From Helicobacter sp. MIT 11-5569 (lineage in GTDB: Bacteria; Campylobacterota; Campylobacteria; Campylobacterales; Helicobacteraceae), in assembly GCF_000765695.2 (NCBI RefSeq), contig NZ_JRPB02000001.1, forward strand, positions 369,361 through 433,360: a stretch of DNA of 64,000 bases, read 5' to 3'. The notes below the pieces were generated by a model. The model did not search any database and was not told the DNA's origin. It saw nothing but the letters and a program-made list of their open reading frames with translations. Made by a program: the position numbers and the translations under genes. Positions 37,195 through 47,003 of the stretch are shown piece after piece (within the stretch, counting starts at the first letter, position 1; each line of letters opens with the position of its first letter).

Positions 37195-37965
37195 TCAAGA
37201 ATGATAAAAAGCATTAATCACAATATAACGTTCCCCTTCGCTATTTAGACGAAAAGAAACATATTTATCAGGAAATTGCTCACGCAGTTGCTTTAAAGCA
37301 ATGTGTGCCAATACGCCATCTAATGGCTTTGTCTGCGCCCTTCCTGTGGCTTTAACACTCTCAATAGTTGGCAATAAGTAATTTGCAATCATTTCTTCTT
37401 GATTACGCAAAAACTCTGCAATTTCAAGGCGAATCATCAAACCATAAACATGATTAACCCAGTTAAAGATTAAATAAGAAATTGCCTTATAGCGATACCC
37501 TTCTTTACCAATCAATAATGCAGAATCTTCACCATCAATTTTTACAAAAAGCGTATTTTCATCATAAGGCTCAACAATCACATCATCAAGCTTATAAGGA
37601 AGCATTTTTAATAGCTCATTAAGCTCTTTTTGCACGACTTTTGCAATCTCTTGAAGCTCTTCATTAGAAAAAGTGGGCTTCTTGCATTTTTTATCATATG
37701 ATTCTTTTGTATCTTCAAAATCACTAAAAGGATTTTTACTAGATTCTTTAGTAAAATCTTTCAAAACACTTTGAGATTCCACATTAACATTCTTATTAAC
37801 ATTTTTAGGCTGAGCACAAATTATTGCTTGCTTTTTACCAAATCCTAAAAGCCCTTTGGAAGGGTTTTGAATAATCTCGTATTCTAAATCCACCACAGAG
37901 CAATCAAATGTTTTTGCAGCGATAATTAGTGCTTCTTCTAAGGTTTGAGCTTCTATTTTTTTCAT
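37195..37965 (-). CDS. khpB: RNA-binding protein KhpB (Jag/SpoIIIJ-associated)
   Basis: This 256-residue protein has three domains in order: Jag-N (residues 1-50, with the NPSKGLLGFGKKQA signature), a KH domain (about 110-190, LLIGKEGYRYKAISYLIFNWV) and a C-terminal R3H domain. Between Jag-N and KH is a charged, low-complexity linker. KhpB proteins bind RNA and influence cell division in Gram-positives; their role in Helicobacter is not known to me. It sits between yidC and mnmE, the usual place, with only two bases separating it from yidC. Confidence 0.93.
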   Translation of the reverse strand: MKKIEAQTLEEALIIAAKTFDCSVVDLEYEIIQNPSKGLLGFGKKQAIICAQPKNVNKNVNVESQSVLKDFTKESSKNPFSDFEDTKESYDKKCKKPTFSNEELQEIAKVVQKELNELLKMLPYKLDDVIVEPYDENTLFVKIDGEDSALLIGKEGYRYKAISYLIFNWVNHVYGLMIRLEIAEFLRNQEEMIANYLLPTIESVKATGRAQTKPLDGVLAHIALKQLREQFPDKYVSFRLNSEGERYIVINAFYHS

Positions 37966-37967
37966 GG

Positions 37968-39572
37968 TTAAACTTTATGTTGTTTATGTTCAGCAATTTC
38001 TCTAGCTTTTTTGCGCTCTAGAGATTTATTGATTAAAAGCTGCTGCAAAATAGAGAATACATTATTAACAAACCAATACAAGACAAGCCCTGATGGGAAT
38101 GTTACAAAGAAAATTGTAAAAATTAAAGGTAAAAATTTAAAAATTTTCTCTTGTATAGGGTCATTAAATGTTGTTGGTGTTAAATGTTGTTGAAGATACA
38201 TTGTCCCACCCATTAAAATTGGCAATACAAAATAAGGGTCCATCACTGATAAATCTGTAATCCACAACAACCAATCCGCACCTTTTAACTCAATTGCATT
38301 AAATAACACGCGATAGATTGCAAAAAATACCGGTATCTGTAATAATAGCGGTAAGCATCCACCCATAGGATTTGCGCCATGTTTTTTATAAAGCTCCATC
38401 ATATGCACTTGTAATTTTTGTGGCTCACCCTTGTATTTTTGCTGCAATTCTTTCATCTTTGGTGCAATTTCTTTGAGCTTTTGCATTGAAACCATTCCTT
38501 TGTAAGTCAAAGGATATAAAACGATTCTAACAATAAGCGTGAGTAAAATAATCGCCCAACCCCAGTTTCCGCAAAAATCATATAATTTCTCTAAGAGTAA
38601 AAATAATGGCTTTGCAAAAAATGTGATTACGCCATATTCTACAACATCTGTTAAAGTCGGATTAATAGATTCTAACAAACGATAATTTTTAGGACCAATA
38701 TAACCCTCTAATACTAGCTCTCCATTCCCACTAATAAAAGGCATTGGATTTTCATTTGCGTTACTTAAAATTGTTGCATTTAAACCTTTTTCATTGAATA
38801 AGAGTGTTGTATAATAACGATCCACAGATGCTAAAATTTTTGCATTAGAAAAATTTACTTGCCCTTGTGCATCGCCATCTTCGACCGTTGTAATCGTATT
38901 ATCAGATTCCTTAACAATCACTCCTTTAAAAACATACGCGTCATTTTCTACGCTTGGACGCATACCCGGAGAAACAAAATAAATAGAGTTTTGTGGAATC
39001 TTAATCGTAGCGGTATAATAACCATTGGAATAGAAAGTTAAAATCTTTTGCACTGTGATTCCATCTAACTCTTGCACCAGTGTTAGACTTTGTGGAGCAT
39101 CGGTTAATTCTAAATGGCTTACACTTGCTCTATAAGGAGTGTTTAAAGCTTGATTATTTAATACAGAATCAGAAAAACGCACTTCCAAAATCTTAGGATT
39201 ACTTTGGTTTGCTACATCAGCGGCAAACAAAGAAAGTGGTGCGGAATCCTTACGATATTTTTCCTCTTTTAGCTCCACAATTGTAATTCTGCCTAACTTA
39301 TCAATTTTGTAAGTAAAACTCTTTGATTCAATAGTTGCAATTATTGCAGAATCTTTTATGGCATTACTAGTCTCCACAGAAGTGCTTGCATCTTGCACAT
39401 TTGAAGAAATTTGCGGTGCATTAGCATTAACTTTGGATTCTATTTTTGTTGCATTATTTTCAGTGAATTCAGGTTGATAAAAATAGCTGTATGGCACAAA
39501 AAATGCAAGTGCTAAAACTACTGCAATCATAATTCTAGTTTGTGAGCTTAATTGGTCAATTTTGTTAAACAC
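37968..39572 (-). CDS. yidC: Membrane protein insertase YidC
   Basis: YidC inserts and folds inner-membrane proteins, alone or with SecYEG. The 534-residue protein is the Gram-negative type: an N-terminal helix (about 13-30), a large periplasmic beta domain (to about 330), then five conserved C-terminal helices with the KMKELQQKYK coiled-coil loop, NPMGGCLPLLLQIPVFFAIYRVL and GLVLYWFVNNVFSILQQ. It overlaps yidD by eight bases. The protein ends in a basic tail (EHKQHKV), usual for ribosome-binding YidC proteins. Confidence 0.97.
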   Translation of the reverse strand: MFNKIDQLSSQTRIMIAVVLALAFFVPYSYFYQPEFTENNATKIESKVNANAPQISSNVQDASTSVETSNAIKDSAIIATIESKSFTYKIDKLGRITIVELKEEKYRKDSAPLSLFAADVANQSNPKILEVRFSDSVLNNQALNTPYRASVSHLELTDAPQSLTLVQELDGITVQKILTFYSNGYYTATIKIPQNSIYFVSPGMRPSVENDAYVFKGVIVKESDNTITTVEDGDAQGQVNFSNAKILASVDRYYTTLLFNEKGLNATILSNANENPMPFISGNGELVLEGYIGPKNYRLLESINPTLTDVVEYGVITFFAKPLFLLLEKLYDFCGNWGWAIILLTLIVRIVLYPLTYKGMVSMQKLKEIAPKMKELQQKYKGEPQKLQVHMMELYKKHGANPMGGCLPLLLQIPVFFAIYRVLFNAIELKGADWLLWITDLSVMDPYFVLPILMGGTMYLQQHLTPTTFNDPIQEKIFKFLPLIFTIFFVTFPSGLVLYWFVNNVFSILQQLLINKSLERKKAREIAEHKQHKV

Positions 39573-39951
39573 GAGAAACCTTTGAATAGTTTTTAATAAC
39601 TTGAAATGCTTGTAATTGAATATTTAGCAACATTCTATTTATAGGGATATTTTGAAAAATATAACTCTGTTCTTTGTAAGGAATTAACCAATATTTGACT
39701 AAACAGGGTTTAAACACATTAACTTGCAAAGATATAGAAATGTTAGGATAGGCAACACCGCCTTCAAAAAATTGATTACATGATAAGATTCTACCTAAAG
39801 TTTTAAAAGTTGCAATAAATGGGTTTTGAAATAAATATACTTGCTTAGCATATTCTGAACAGCTGGGGTAATAGCGACAATTCATCCCTAAAAACGGGGA
39901 AGCGAAACGCTGATAACCTTCGATAGCAAAAAGACAAACATTTCTAAACAT
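39565..39951 (-). CDS. yidD: Membrane protein insertion efficiency factor YidD
   Basis: YidD is a small membrane-associated protein that helps YidC-dependent insertion. The conserved core is GYQRFASPFLGMNCRYYPSCSEYAKQV near the N-terminus, with its two cysteines (CRYYPSC), and the GRILSCNQFFEGG segment. At 128 residues it is longer than many YidD proteins because it carries a hydrophilic C-terminal tail of about 50 residues without obvious motif. It lies between rnpA and yidC, three bases from rnpA, exactly as in many bacteria. Confidence 0.92.
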   Translation of the reverse strand: MFRNVCLFAIEGYQRFASPFLGMNCRYYPSCSEYAKQVYLFQNPFIATFKTLGRILSCNQFFEGGVAYPNISISLQVNVFKPCLVKYWLIPYKEQSYIFQNIPINRMLLNIQLQAFQVIKNYSKVSRV

Positions 39952-39954
39952 ATT

Positions 39955-40278
39955 TTAGACCAAACCAAGTCGCATTAATGCGTATTTATAATTATCTTGC
40001 AAGGTTTTATATGCAACCTCATCTAATCCATCTTTTGCCAACAAAATCATATCTCCGCCCCTTAAATTTAACATAGATTCTCTATAAATAGAACGTAATC
40101 TTCTTTTGATACGATTACGACATACTGCATTGCCTATCTTTTTCGATACAGAAAACCCAACTCTTTTTCGTTGCGCATCTTCTCTAAAAAACAAGACAAA
40201 ATGAGAATTATGCCATCGTTTTTGGCTCTTATAAACACGGTCAAAATCCTGCTTTGTGTTTAGCGTAACCAAATGCAA
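39955..40278 (-). CDS. rnpA: Ribonuclease P protein component
   Basis: RnpA is the protein subunit of RNase P, which matures tRNA 5' ends. The 107-residue basic protein has the N-terminal LNTKQDFDRVYKSQKR, the RVGFSVSKKIGNAVCRNRIKRRLRSIYR family signature (the RNR helix) and a following MILLAKDGLDE strand. It follows rpmH by 11 bases, the near-universal order. Its start codon has only a weak ribosome site, so coupling to rpmH is likely. Confidence 0.95.
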   Translation of the reverse strand: MHLVTLNTKQDFDRVYKSQKRWHNSHFVLFFREDAQRKRVGFSVSKKIGNAVCRNRIKRRLRSIYRESMLNLRGGDMILLAKDGLDEVAYKTLQDNYKYALMRLGLV

Positions 40279-40289
40279 CCCTATAAAAC

Positions 40290-40424
40290 TTAGATTGCAA
40301 GCCTTTTTCTGCCTTTTGCACGTCTTGCATTAATAATTTTACGTCCATTTTTAGTCTGCATTCTTACTCTAAAACCATGCGTGCGCTTACGTGGAGTATT
40401 ATGTGGTTGATATGTCCTTTTCAT
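40290..40424 (-). CDS. rpmH: 50S ribosomal protein L34
   Basis: A 44-residue, very basic frame starts at an ATG after AAGGTTTTTAACA and reads [20 protein letters not shown] at its start, then ends in the usual KGRKRLA tail. This is L34, a 50S subunit protein. It is the first gene of the rpmH-rnpA-yidD-yidC-khpB-mnmE run. A -10-like TAAAAT lies in the short gap before it, next to the end of pycA. No dnaA is adjacent in this window. Confidence 0.97.
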   Translation of the reverse strand: MKRTYQPHNTPRKRTHGFRVRMQTKNGRKIINARRAKGRKRLAI

Positions 40425-40485
40425 TGTTAAAAACCTTACTAAAAAATAAACGCTGATTTTAGCGCAATTTTACTTAAAACTAGAT

Positions 40486-41916
40486 TTATTTATCACTCTC
40501 TTCCAATCCACAAGTTAGCGCAACAGCGATAGCAACAACCAAATCACTTTCATCTTTGCTTTCTTGTGGCATTAATTGCTCTAGCTTTCTCTCCAAATAA
40601 GAAGTGTCAAAATTTCCTCTCCTAAAATCCCTATCATTACAAATATTAATCAAAAATGGAATCGTAGTTTTCACTCCGCGGATTTTAAACTCATTTAATG
40701 CACGCTTTAATTTATTAACCGCTAAATCATAACTTGTCGCATGCACAATAAGTTTTGCAACCATAGAATCATAAAAAGGTGGAATCGTAAAATCTTTATA
40801 AATATAACTATCTACACGCACAAAAGGACCAAGTGCTGGATAATACGCTGTGATTGTCCCAGGATTTGGCACAAAATCATTATGCACATCTTCTGCATTA
40901 ATCCTAGCTTCAATCGCAAATCCTTGAATATGCACATCACTTTGCACAATATCTAAAATTTCTCCACTTGCGATTCTAATTTGTCTCCCAATCAAGTCAA
41001 ACCCAGTAACTTCTTCAGTTACACCGTGTTCTACTTGAATCCTTGTGTTCATCTCCATAAAGTAAAAATTATTATAATCATCAACTAAAAATTCAACAGT
41101 TCCAGCATTTGTATAATTTGCAGCTTTTGCAGCACCCACTGCGACACTTCCCATTCTGCGGCGCATATCTGTGCTCATTGTCGGACAAGGAGCAATCTCA
41201 ATTAGCTTTTGATGTCGCCTTTGGATAGAACAATCACGCTCAAATAAATGGATAACATGCCCATAATTATCCGCTAAAATCTGAAACTCAATATGACGAG
41301 GATTTTGAATATATTTCTCCATAAAAACATCTTCATTTTTAAAGAATGTTAATGCTTCTCTTTTGCACGCTTCAAAAGAACTTTCCAAATCTTTCTCTTC
41401 CCAAACAACACGGATTCCACGTCCTCCCCCTCCACTGCTTGCTTTTAAAATCACAGGGTAGCCAATTTTACGTGCAATTTTTTGAATCTCATACATACTA
41501 AGGGCATTTAATGGTTCAGTGCCCGGAACAACTGGAATCCCATTTGCAATCATCAAACTCCTAGCTGCATTTTTATCCCCCATTTTTGCAATCACTTCAC
41601 TACTAGGACCAATCCAAACAAGCCCAGCTTCTTGCACTTTTTTAGCAAAAAGAGCATTTTCGCTTAAAAATCCATATCCGGGATGAATTGCTTCTGCTTC
41701 CATTTCCTTAGCTGCTTGAATGATTAAATCAGAATCTAAATATCCCTTAATAGGATCATCACCAATCGCATAAGTATATGTTGCCATTTTTACATGCATA
41801 CTATCTCTATCTGCGCGCGAATAAATTGCTACAGATTCTATGTTCAAATCATTACAAGCCCTAATAATACGCACGGCAATTTCACCGCGGTTTGCAATCA
41901 AAATTCTTTTAAACAT
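40486..41916 (-). CDS. pycA: Biotin carboxylase subunit, probably pyruvate carboxylase subunit A
   Basis: This ATP-grasp enzyme carboxylates biotin. The 476-residue protein starts MFKRILIANRGEIAVRIIRA; the ATG follows GGAG and a ten-codon upstream extension is unsupported. The ATP loop KASSGGGGRGIRVV, catalytic EMNTRIQVEHGVTEEVTG and C-terminal domain are intact. I favour PycA over AccC because it is longer than Helicobacter AccC (about 450 residues), no accB is adjacent, and the biotinyl partner PycB lies 2 kb away on the same strand. AccC remains possible. Confidence 0.8.
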   Translation of the reverse strand: MFKRILIANRGEIAVRIIRACNDLNIESVAIYSRADRDSMHVKMATYTYAIGDDPIKGYLDSDLIIQAAKEMEAEAIHPGYGFLSENALFAKKVQEAGLVWIGPSSEVIAKMGDKNAARSLMIANGIPVVPGTEPLNALSMYEIQKIARKIGYPVILKASSGGGGRGIRVVWEEKDLESSFEACKREALTFFKNEDVFMEKYIQNPRHIEFQILADNYGHVIHLFERDCSIQRRHQKLIEIAPCPTMSTDMRRRMGSVAVGAAKAANYTNAGTVEFLVDDYNNFYFMEMNTRIQVEHGVTEEVTGFDLIGRQIRIASGEILDIVQSDVHIQGFAIEARINAEDVHNDFVPNPGTITAYYPALGPFVRVDSYIYKDFTIPPFYDSMVAKLIVHATSYDLAVNKLKRALNEFKIRGVKTTIPFLINICNDRDFRRGNFDTSYLERKLEQLMPQESKDESDLVVAIAVALTCGLEESDK

Positions 41917-42013
41917 TATCGCTCCAAACAAAGATAATCTACACATTCTATAAATTTTATTTTTAAGAATTGTTAAAGTTTTATAAAATTTGGTAAAAAG
42001 CTTGCAAATGTGC

Positions 42014-42019
42014 TACAAT
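42014..42019 (+). promoter_or_regulatory. -10 box for uppP
   Basis: TACAAT about 30 bases upstream of the uppP ATG in the divergent gap between pycA and uppP. A second AT-rich box (TATAAAAT) lies about 35 bases further up. The assignment is by sequence only. Confidence 0.4.
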
Positions 42020-42049
42020 TTGCGCATTTTTACACATTTAGGTAGTTTT

Positions 42050-42823
42050 ATGGAATTATTTCATGCAATCATTTTAGGAATCGTAGAGGGCTTAACAGAA
42101 TTTTTACCTATCTCTTCCACAGGACATTTAATTTTAACTTCAAAATTATTAGGGATTCCACAAGATATTTTTCACAAAACATTTGAAGTTGTGATTCAAC
42201 TAGGATCTATTCTAGCAGTGATTTTTGTCTTTTATGAAAAACTTTTTAAAAATAGTCTATATTTATGGATAAAATTAGCATTAGGATTCTTACCTGCTGG
42301 AATCTTAGGATTCTTATTTTACCCCTATATTAAAGAACTTTTTTCACCAATTATTGTGTCAATTGCGCTCATTCTAGGAGGAATTGTCTTTATTATTTTG
42401 GAGATTTTTTATAAGGAGAAAGAACACCATACCACAGAAATCAATACAATCTCTTACAAGCAAGCTTTATTGATTGGATTTTTTCAAGCATTGGCTATGA
42501 TTCCGGGAATTTCACGAAGCGGAGCAACGATTGTTGGTGGATTGCTTTTAGGTTGTAATCGCAAAGTTGCCACAGAATTTTCTTTTCTTTTAGCACTCCC
42601 TACGATGATTATAGCAAGCGCATATAGTCTTTATAGAAATCATGAAGTTTTAAATGCCGATAATACACTTATTTTGGGAGTTGGGTTTGTCGCTGCATTC
42701 TTTAGTGCATTACTTGCAATTAAGCTTTTTTTGAGCTTTGTATCACGTTTTAATTTTATTCCTTTTGGAATCTATCGCATTGTTCTTGGTGTTGCATTTT
42801 TGTATTATCTAGATATTATTTAA
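42050..42823 (+). CDS. uppP: Undecaprenyl-diphosphatase UppP (BacA)
   Basis: UppP recycles undecaprenyl pyrophosphate to the monophosphate carrier at the inner membrane. The 257-residue protein has about eight membrane helices and both active-site boxes: [14 protein letters not shown] near residue 16 and the [17 protein letters not shown] block. The ATG at [14 protein letters not shown] matches the family start; a 20-codon upstream extension crosses the likely promoter and is rejected. It reads convergently into xseA with eight bases of overlap. Overexpression gives bacitracin resistance in other bacteria. Confidence 0.95.
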   Translation: MELFHAIILGIVEGLTEFLPISSTGHLILTSKLLGIPQDIFHKTFEVVIQLGSILAVIFVFYEKLFKNSLYLWIKLALGFLPAGILGFLFYPYIKELFSPIIVSIALILGGIVFIILEIFYKEKEHHTTEINTISYKQALLIGFFQALAMIPGISRSGATIVGGLLLGCNRKVATEFSFLLALPTMIIASAYSLYRNHEVLNADNTLILGVGFVAAFFSALLAIKLFLSFVSRFNFIPFGIYRIVLGVAFLYYLDII

Positions 42824-44060
42824 GCATAGCTTTGACTTGTGCCTTAATTGTAGCACTTTTATCTTGCAGTTCTATTGTGGAATCTAAAGATAAATCTGAA
42901 AGTTTTTTAATTTTTTTACCTTCGCTTAAAACACATGCATAACCTTCTTTTTGGTGGTTTTCTGGATTCTTTGCTTCTAGCTGCATTTTTAAAGATTTTA
43001 TTTTCATAGAAAGCCTTGCTAATTTTTGCTCTACTTTTAAATGCAATTTCTCACTTGGCATCTGGAATCTTAACCCACAAAGAATAAGTTTATGCTCCAT
43101 TTTTTGTATCAAAAATTCACCTTGTTGCTGACATTGCATTTGCAGTTGGGTGATTTTATTAAAAAAAGGATTCTGATTTAGTTTTTCTCTTAATCTTTGC
43201 ATTTGTGTAAATTTTACCTGCAAAATACGCATTAAATTTTTATCCAAATCCCCTTGCATAGAATCTAAACGCATCAACCATTCATTTTTATCCGGAAGTA
43301 ATATTTCTATCGCAGCAGAAGGTGTTGGAGCGCGCAAGTCTGCTACAAAATCGCTTAAGACAACATCAGGTTCATGCCCAATTGCAGAAATAACAGGAGT
43401 CTTTGTAGTATAAATTGCTTCAATGACTAAAGGTTCATTAAACACCCATAAATCTTCAAAACTCCCACCACCACGCGCCAAAATGATACAATCTACTCCT
43501 AAATTATCTGCGATTCTAAGATTTTCTACAATATTTTCTTTAGCACCATCACCTTGCACAAGCGTATTTAACAGCACAAACTCTACAAGATTCCATCGTT
43601 TTTTTGCAATACTTAACATATCCTGCAACACTGCACCCGTGCTTGAAGTGATTAGTGCAACTTTTTTGGGAAATTTTGGCAAAGGCTTTTTATTTGCAAA
43701 ATAACCCTTCTTTTCATACTCACTTTTTAACTGTTCATACGCTAAAAGCAATGCTCCAAAGCCACTAGGAAAGGCATTGGTGCAGTTTAGCTGATACTCT
43801 CCACGTGGAATATACACACTAATAACACCTTCAAGTGTTAGCTCCATTCCTTCTTCAATCTTAAACTTTAACTTTGAAGCATTACTACGAAACATTACGC
43901 ATTTTAAAGAAGAATCTTTATCTTTTAAAGTGAAATATAAGTGTCCGCTAGAGTGGTGCGTGAAGTTGCTTACTTCCCCACTCACACTTACTTGGATAAA
44001 AGTAGCTTCTATTAAGCTTTTAAGTTGTGTATTTAATTCTGTAACGCTTAAAGTAGGCAT
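42816..44060 (-). CDS. xseA: Exodeoxyribonuclease VII large subunit
   Basis: XseA with XseB degrades single-stranded DNA to short oligonucleotides. The 414-residue protein has an N-terminal OB-fold ([13 protein letters not shown] [13 protein letters not shown], then [22 protein letters not shown]), the catalytic core ([62 protein letters not shown]) and a C-terminal coiled coil. The stop of pycB overlaps its start by one base. No xseB is seen in the window. Length is normal for the family. Confidence 0.95.
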   Translation of the reverse strand: MPTLSVTELNTQLKSLIEATFIQVSVSGEVSNFTHHSSGHLYFTLKDKDSSLKCVMFRSNASKLKFKIEEGMELTLEGVISVYIPRGEYQLNCTNAFPSGFGALLLAYEQLKSEYEKKGYFANKKPLPKFPKKVALITSSTGAVLQDMLSIAKKRWNLVEFVLLNTLVQGDGAKENIVENLRIADNLGVDCIILARGGGSFEDLWVFNEPLVIEAIYTTKTPVISAIGHEPDVVLSDFVADLRAPTPSAAIEILLPDKNEWLMRLDSMQGDLDKNLMRILQVKFTQMQRLREKLNQNPFFNKITQLQMQCQQQGEFLIQKMEHKLILCGLRFQMPSEKLHLKVEQKLARLSMKIKSLKMQLEAKNPENHQKEGYACVLSEGKKIKKLSDLSLDSTIELQDKSATIKAQVKAMLK

Positions 44061-45850
44061 TATTCTACAAGCATAATTGCTAAATTCGCGCTAATTTGCT
44101 GCCCTTCTTTTGCGTAAATCTCCTTAATCTCTCCCCCAACTGTTGCCAAAACTTGATTTTCCATTTTCATAGCTTCCACGATAGCAAGCACATCGCCTTC
44201 TTTGATTTTATCCCCTACTTGAACTTTCAGTTTTGTAAGATTACCGGGCATTGGTGAAATAATATGTCCGGGAAGATTTGCTTGTGGCAAAGAATCAGAT
44301 TTTTTGCTAGGAGTTTTGGAATCCTCTTTATCGTTAGATTCTATCAAAACTTCTTTTAAATCTCCATTGACACGCACAAAGAATGGTCGCACATTCTCAT
44401 CTTTTGCACCGCTTCCTTCTATTTTGATATTATAAGTTTCGCCATGCAAATTAATTGTAAATTCTTTTGACATTGGCGCATTTACTCCCTCAAAAGTCGT
44501 TAGTGCCTCTGGGCTTAAACGATTCTCATTGCGCTCACATAAAAACTTCTTAGCGATTCCACCAAACATTGCATACGAAATTATATCTGTCTCACTTTTG
44601 GCAAAGTCTTTGGATTCCTCACGAGCTTTTTGCAATTCTGGCTCTAGTTTATCTGCCGGACGCTCTGAAATAATTCCCTCTCCCTCCGCATGAATGCGCT
44701 CTATTAATTCTTTAGCAATAGGGGCTGGAGTTTTGCCATAATATCCTTTAATAATATTTTTAGATTCTGTCGTTAATGTCTTATAACGCGTTTGTGCTAG
44801 GACATTAAGCACAGCTTGTGTGCCAACGATTTGACTAGATGGCGTAACAAGCGGAGGATAGCCAAAATCCTTGCGCACATTTGGAATCTCTTTTAACACT
44901 TCGTCCATTTTATCAAGCGCATTTTGCTCTTTAAGCTGGTTTGCCATATTAGAAATCATACCACCAGGGATTTGATTAACCAACACACGCGTATCAATTT
45001 GATTATATTCGGATTCAAATTTTTTATATTTTCGGCGATTGCGCTTCAAAATCTCAGCAGCTTTTTCCATAATTTCTAAATCTAATTTTGTATCCCACTG
45101 CGTGCCTTGCAAAGTCGCAACGATAGATTGTGTGCAGGGGTGACTTGTGCCCTCAGCTAATGCAGAGTTTGCAACATCTACAATATCCACACCTGCTTCA
45201 ATAGCCCTCAAATGCGAACCAAAAGCAAATCCTGCCGTAGAATGTGTGTGCAATGCCAAAGGCAAACCGATTTCCCCTTTTAACGCCTTAACAAGCTCAA
45301 AGGTTGCATTTGGAGTAATTAATCCCGCCATATCTTTAATTGCCAAAGAATCGCAACCGCGCTTTGCTAGCTCCTTGCCATATTCTACAAAACTTTTAAT
45401 CGTATGCACAGGCGAAGTCGTATAACAAATTGCCCCTTGTGCGTGCTTGCCTTGTTTTTTAACTTCTTGTATAGAAACCTCTAAATTGCGAATATCATTA
45501 AGCGCATCAAAAATTCTAAAAATATCTACACCATTTTGTGCAGAAAGTCTAACAAATTCTCGCACAACATCATCTGCATAATGACGATAGCCGATTAGAT
45601 TTTGCCCACGTAAAAGCATTTGTATTGGAGTTTTTTTGAAAATTTCTTTGAAAATTGCAAGACGCTCAAAAGGGTCTTCTTTTAAATAACGCAAGCAAGT
45701 ATCATAAGTCGCTCCACCCCACACTTCTACACTATGGAATCCAACTTGCTCAAAGAGCTGAGCAGCCTCAACTAAATCCTCTGTGCGCATTCTTGTTGCC
45801 AATAAAGATTGATGCCCATCTCTTAAACTATTTTCAGTAATTTTAATCAT
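44060..45850 (-). CDS. pycB: Pyruvate/oxaloacetate carboxyltransferase, biotinyl subunit (PycB)
   Basis: This 596-residue protein combines a carboxyltransferase barrel (TENSLRDGHQSLLATRM at the start, MLLRGQNLIGYRHYADD, IKDMAG and LHTHSTAG metal site) with a C-terminal biotinyl domain whose lysine lies in EAMKMEN. It matches PycB of two-subunit pyruvate carboxylase and also the alpha subunit of oxaloacetate decarboxylase; the absence of beta and gamma membrane subunits favours anaplerotic oxaloacetate formation. The ATG after GGAGTTTTTA was chosen. A linker near 500-520 is charged and low-complexity. Confidence 0.9.
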   Translation of the reverse strand: MIKITENSLRDGHQSLLATRMRTEDLVEAAQLFEQVGFHSVEVWGGATYDTCLRYLKEDPFERLAIFKEIFKKTPIQMLLRGQNLIGYRHYADDVVREFVRLSAQNGVDIFRIFDALNDIRNLEVSIQEVKKQGKHAQGAICYTTSPVHTIKSFVEYGKELAKRGCDSLAIKDMAGLITPNATFELVKALKGEIGLPLALHTHSTAGFAFGSHLRAIEAGVDIVDVANSALAEGTSHPCTQSIVATLQGTQWDTKLDLEIMEKAAEILKRNRRKYKKFESEYNQIDTRVLVNQIPGGMISNMANQLKEQNALDKMDEVLKEIPNVRKDFGYPPLVTPSSQIVGTQAVLNVLAQTRYKTLTTESKNIIKGYYGKTPAPIAKELIERIHAEGEGIISERPADKLEPELQKAREESKDFAKSETDIISYAMFGGIAKKFLCERNENRLSPEALTTFEGVNAPMSKEFTINLHGETYNIKIEGSGAKDENVRPFFVRVNGDLKEVLIESNDKEDSKTPSKKSDSLPQANLPGHIISPMPGNLTKLKVQVGDKIKEGDVLAIVEAMKMENQVLATVGGEIKEIYAKEGQQISANLAIMLVE

Positions 45851-45962
45851 TAAAAACTCCAAAATTTTATGTTTTGATGTAGCATTATAACAATAATTTT
45901 AGCTAAGTAAATACACTCTAAAAATTTTGCGATTTTTTTAAAAAAATTTGCTTCCTTTAGTA

Positions 45963-46145
45963 TCACGCAGGTGTTTTTTGCAATTTTTCCTTTGCATATA
46001 AAATCATTATTTTTTCATTCTCTTTCGTATCACTTAAATATACGCTGCCTTTTTTATTTTCCTTAGACGCATTTTTATTGACAGAAATCTCTTTAATATC
46101 AAAAAAACTACAAAATACCAAGCCGTCATCTTTTAAAAATTCCAT
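45963..46145 (-). CDS. Hypothetical 60-residue protein downstream of proB
   Basis: A 60-codon frame begins at an ATG with a strong AAGGAG site six bases upstream and lies 55 bases past proB on the same strand. The peptide is acidic at its start, Lys-rich in the middle and soluble, with one cysteine (VFCSFFD). I recognise no family. Its ribosome site and place at the end of the rplU-rpmA-obg-proB run make it a likely real gene, but codon evidence is weak at this length. Confidence 0.5.
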   Translation of the reverse strand: MEFLKDDGLVFCSFFDIKEISVNKNASKENKKGSVYLSDTKENEKIMILYAKEKLQKTPA

Positions 46146-46200
46146 ATTAATCTCCTTATTGTGGCAATACTGAGATTAAAGCAATTTTCGTTCCTAAATT

Positions 46201-47001
46201 TTAAGAGTTATAAGAATATGTAGTAAATAAAGTGCCTTTTTCGTGAATATTACACATTAAAAAATCGTGTAAAACTTCTAAATCTTTGCCATTAGACAAA
46301 AACATTTCTTTTTGATGCTCAAGTAAAAATTTTGCCGCTTTTAATTTTGTTACAATTCCACCTGTGGCAAATGCGTTATTTGGGGTAGCTTCAGCATGCA
46401 ATTCTTCTTCAAAAATCTGTGTTACAACTTTGCGCATTTTAGCATTAGGATTCTCTTTTGGATTTGCATCAAAATAAGCATCAATATCACTTAAAATAGC
46501 AAGTAAATAAGCATCGAAAAAATGTGTAACATGCGCAGAGAGTTGGTCATTATCCCCAAAACCCAAATATTTTAATTCCCCTGTTGCAATCACATCATTT
46601 TCATTAATAATAGGCAATACTTTATTTTCAAGCAAAACTTCCATTGCATTACGTGCATTTTGTGTATGTTTTCTGGAATCAAAATCATAAGCAGTTAATA
46701 AAACTTGCGCTGTCGTGATTTTATGTTTTTCAAACACATTTGCATAAATTTGCATAAGTAATGGTTGCCCAATTGCCGCTAAGGCTTGTTTATTGCTAAG
46801 ATTTGTTTTATCAAGTTTTAGCTCTGTATATCCTGCAGCTACCGCACCAGAGCTTACTAAAATCACTTCATAAGCACTTCTAAGTTTTGCAATAAGTTGA
46901 GCCAATGCTTCAATGCGAGCAAGGTTAATCCTTTGATTTTCTACCAAAATTGCACTACCAACTTTAATGACGATTCTTTTATTTTTGTCTTTTGTATTCA
47001 T
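46201..47001 (-). CDS. proB: Glutamate 5-kinase
   Basis: ProB phosphorylates glutamate in the first step of proline synthesis. The 266-residue protein contains only the amino-acid kinase domain (IVIKVGSAILV, VSSGAVAAGYTEL, NENDVIATGELKYLGFGDNDQLSAHV and GGIVTKLKAAKFL) and lacks the C-terminal PUA domain of E. coli ProB, as in other Campylobacterota as far as I recall. Its start lies two bases after the obg stop. No proA or proC is in the window. Confidence 0.93.
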   Translation of the reverse strand: MNTKDKNKRIVIKVGSAILVENQRINLARIEALAQLIAKLRSAYEVILVSSGAVAAGYTELKLDKTNLSNKQALAAIGQPLLMQIYANVFEKHKITTAQVLLTAYDFDSRKHTQNARNAMEVLLENKVLPIINENDVIATGELKYLGFGDNDQLSAHVTHFFDAYLLAILSDIDAYFDANPKENPNAKMRKVVTQIFEEELHAEATPNNAFATGGIVTKLKAAKFLLEHQKEMFLSNGKDLEVLHDFLMCNIHEKGTLFTTYSYNS

Positions 47002-47003
47002 TG

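Noticed and set aside
40425..40485. Terminator for pycA before rpmH
   Set aside because: The possible stem (CGCT/AGCG) is only four bases long; the AT-rich stretch is better explained as the rpmH promoter.
41990..42049. N-terminal extension of uppP
   Set aside because: The 20 extra codons cross the -10-like TACAAT and do not match the start of UppP proteins.
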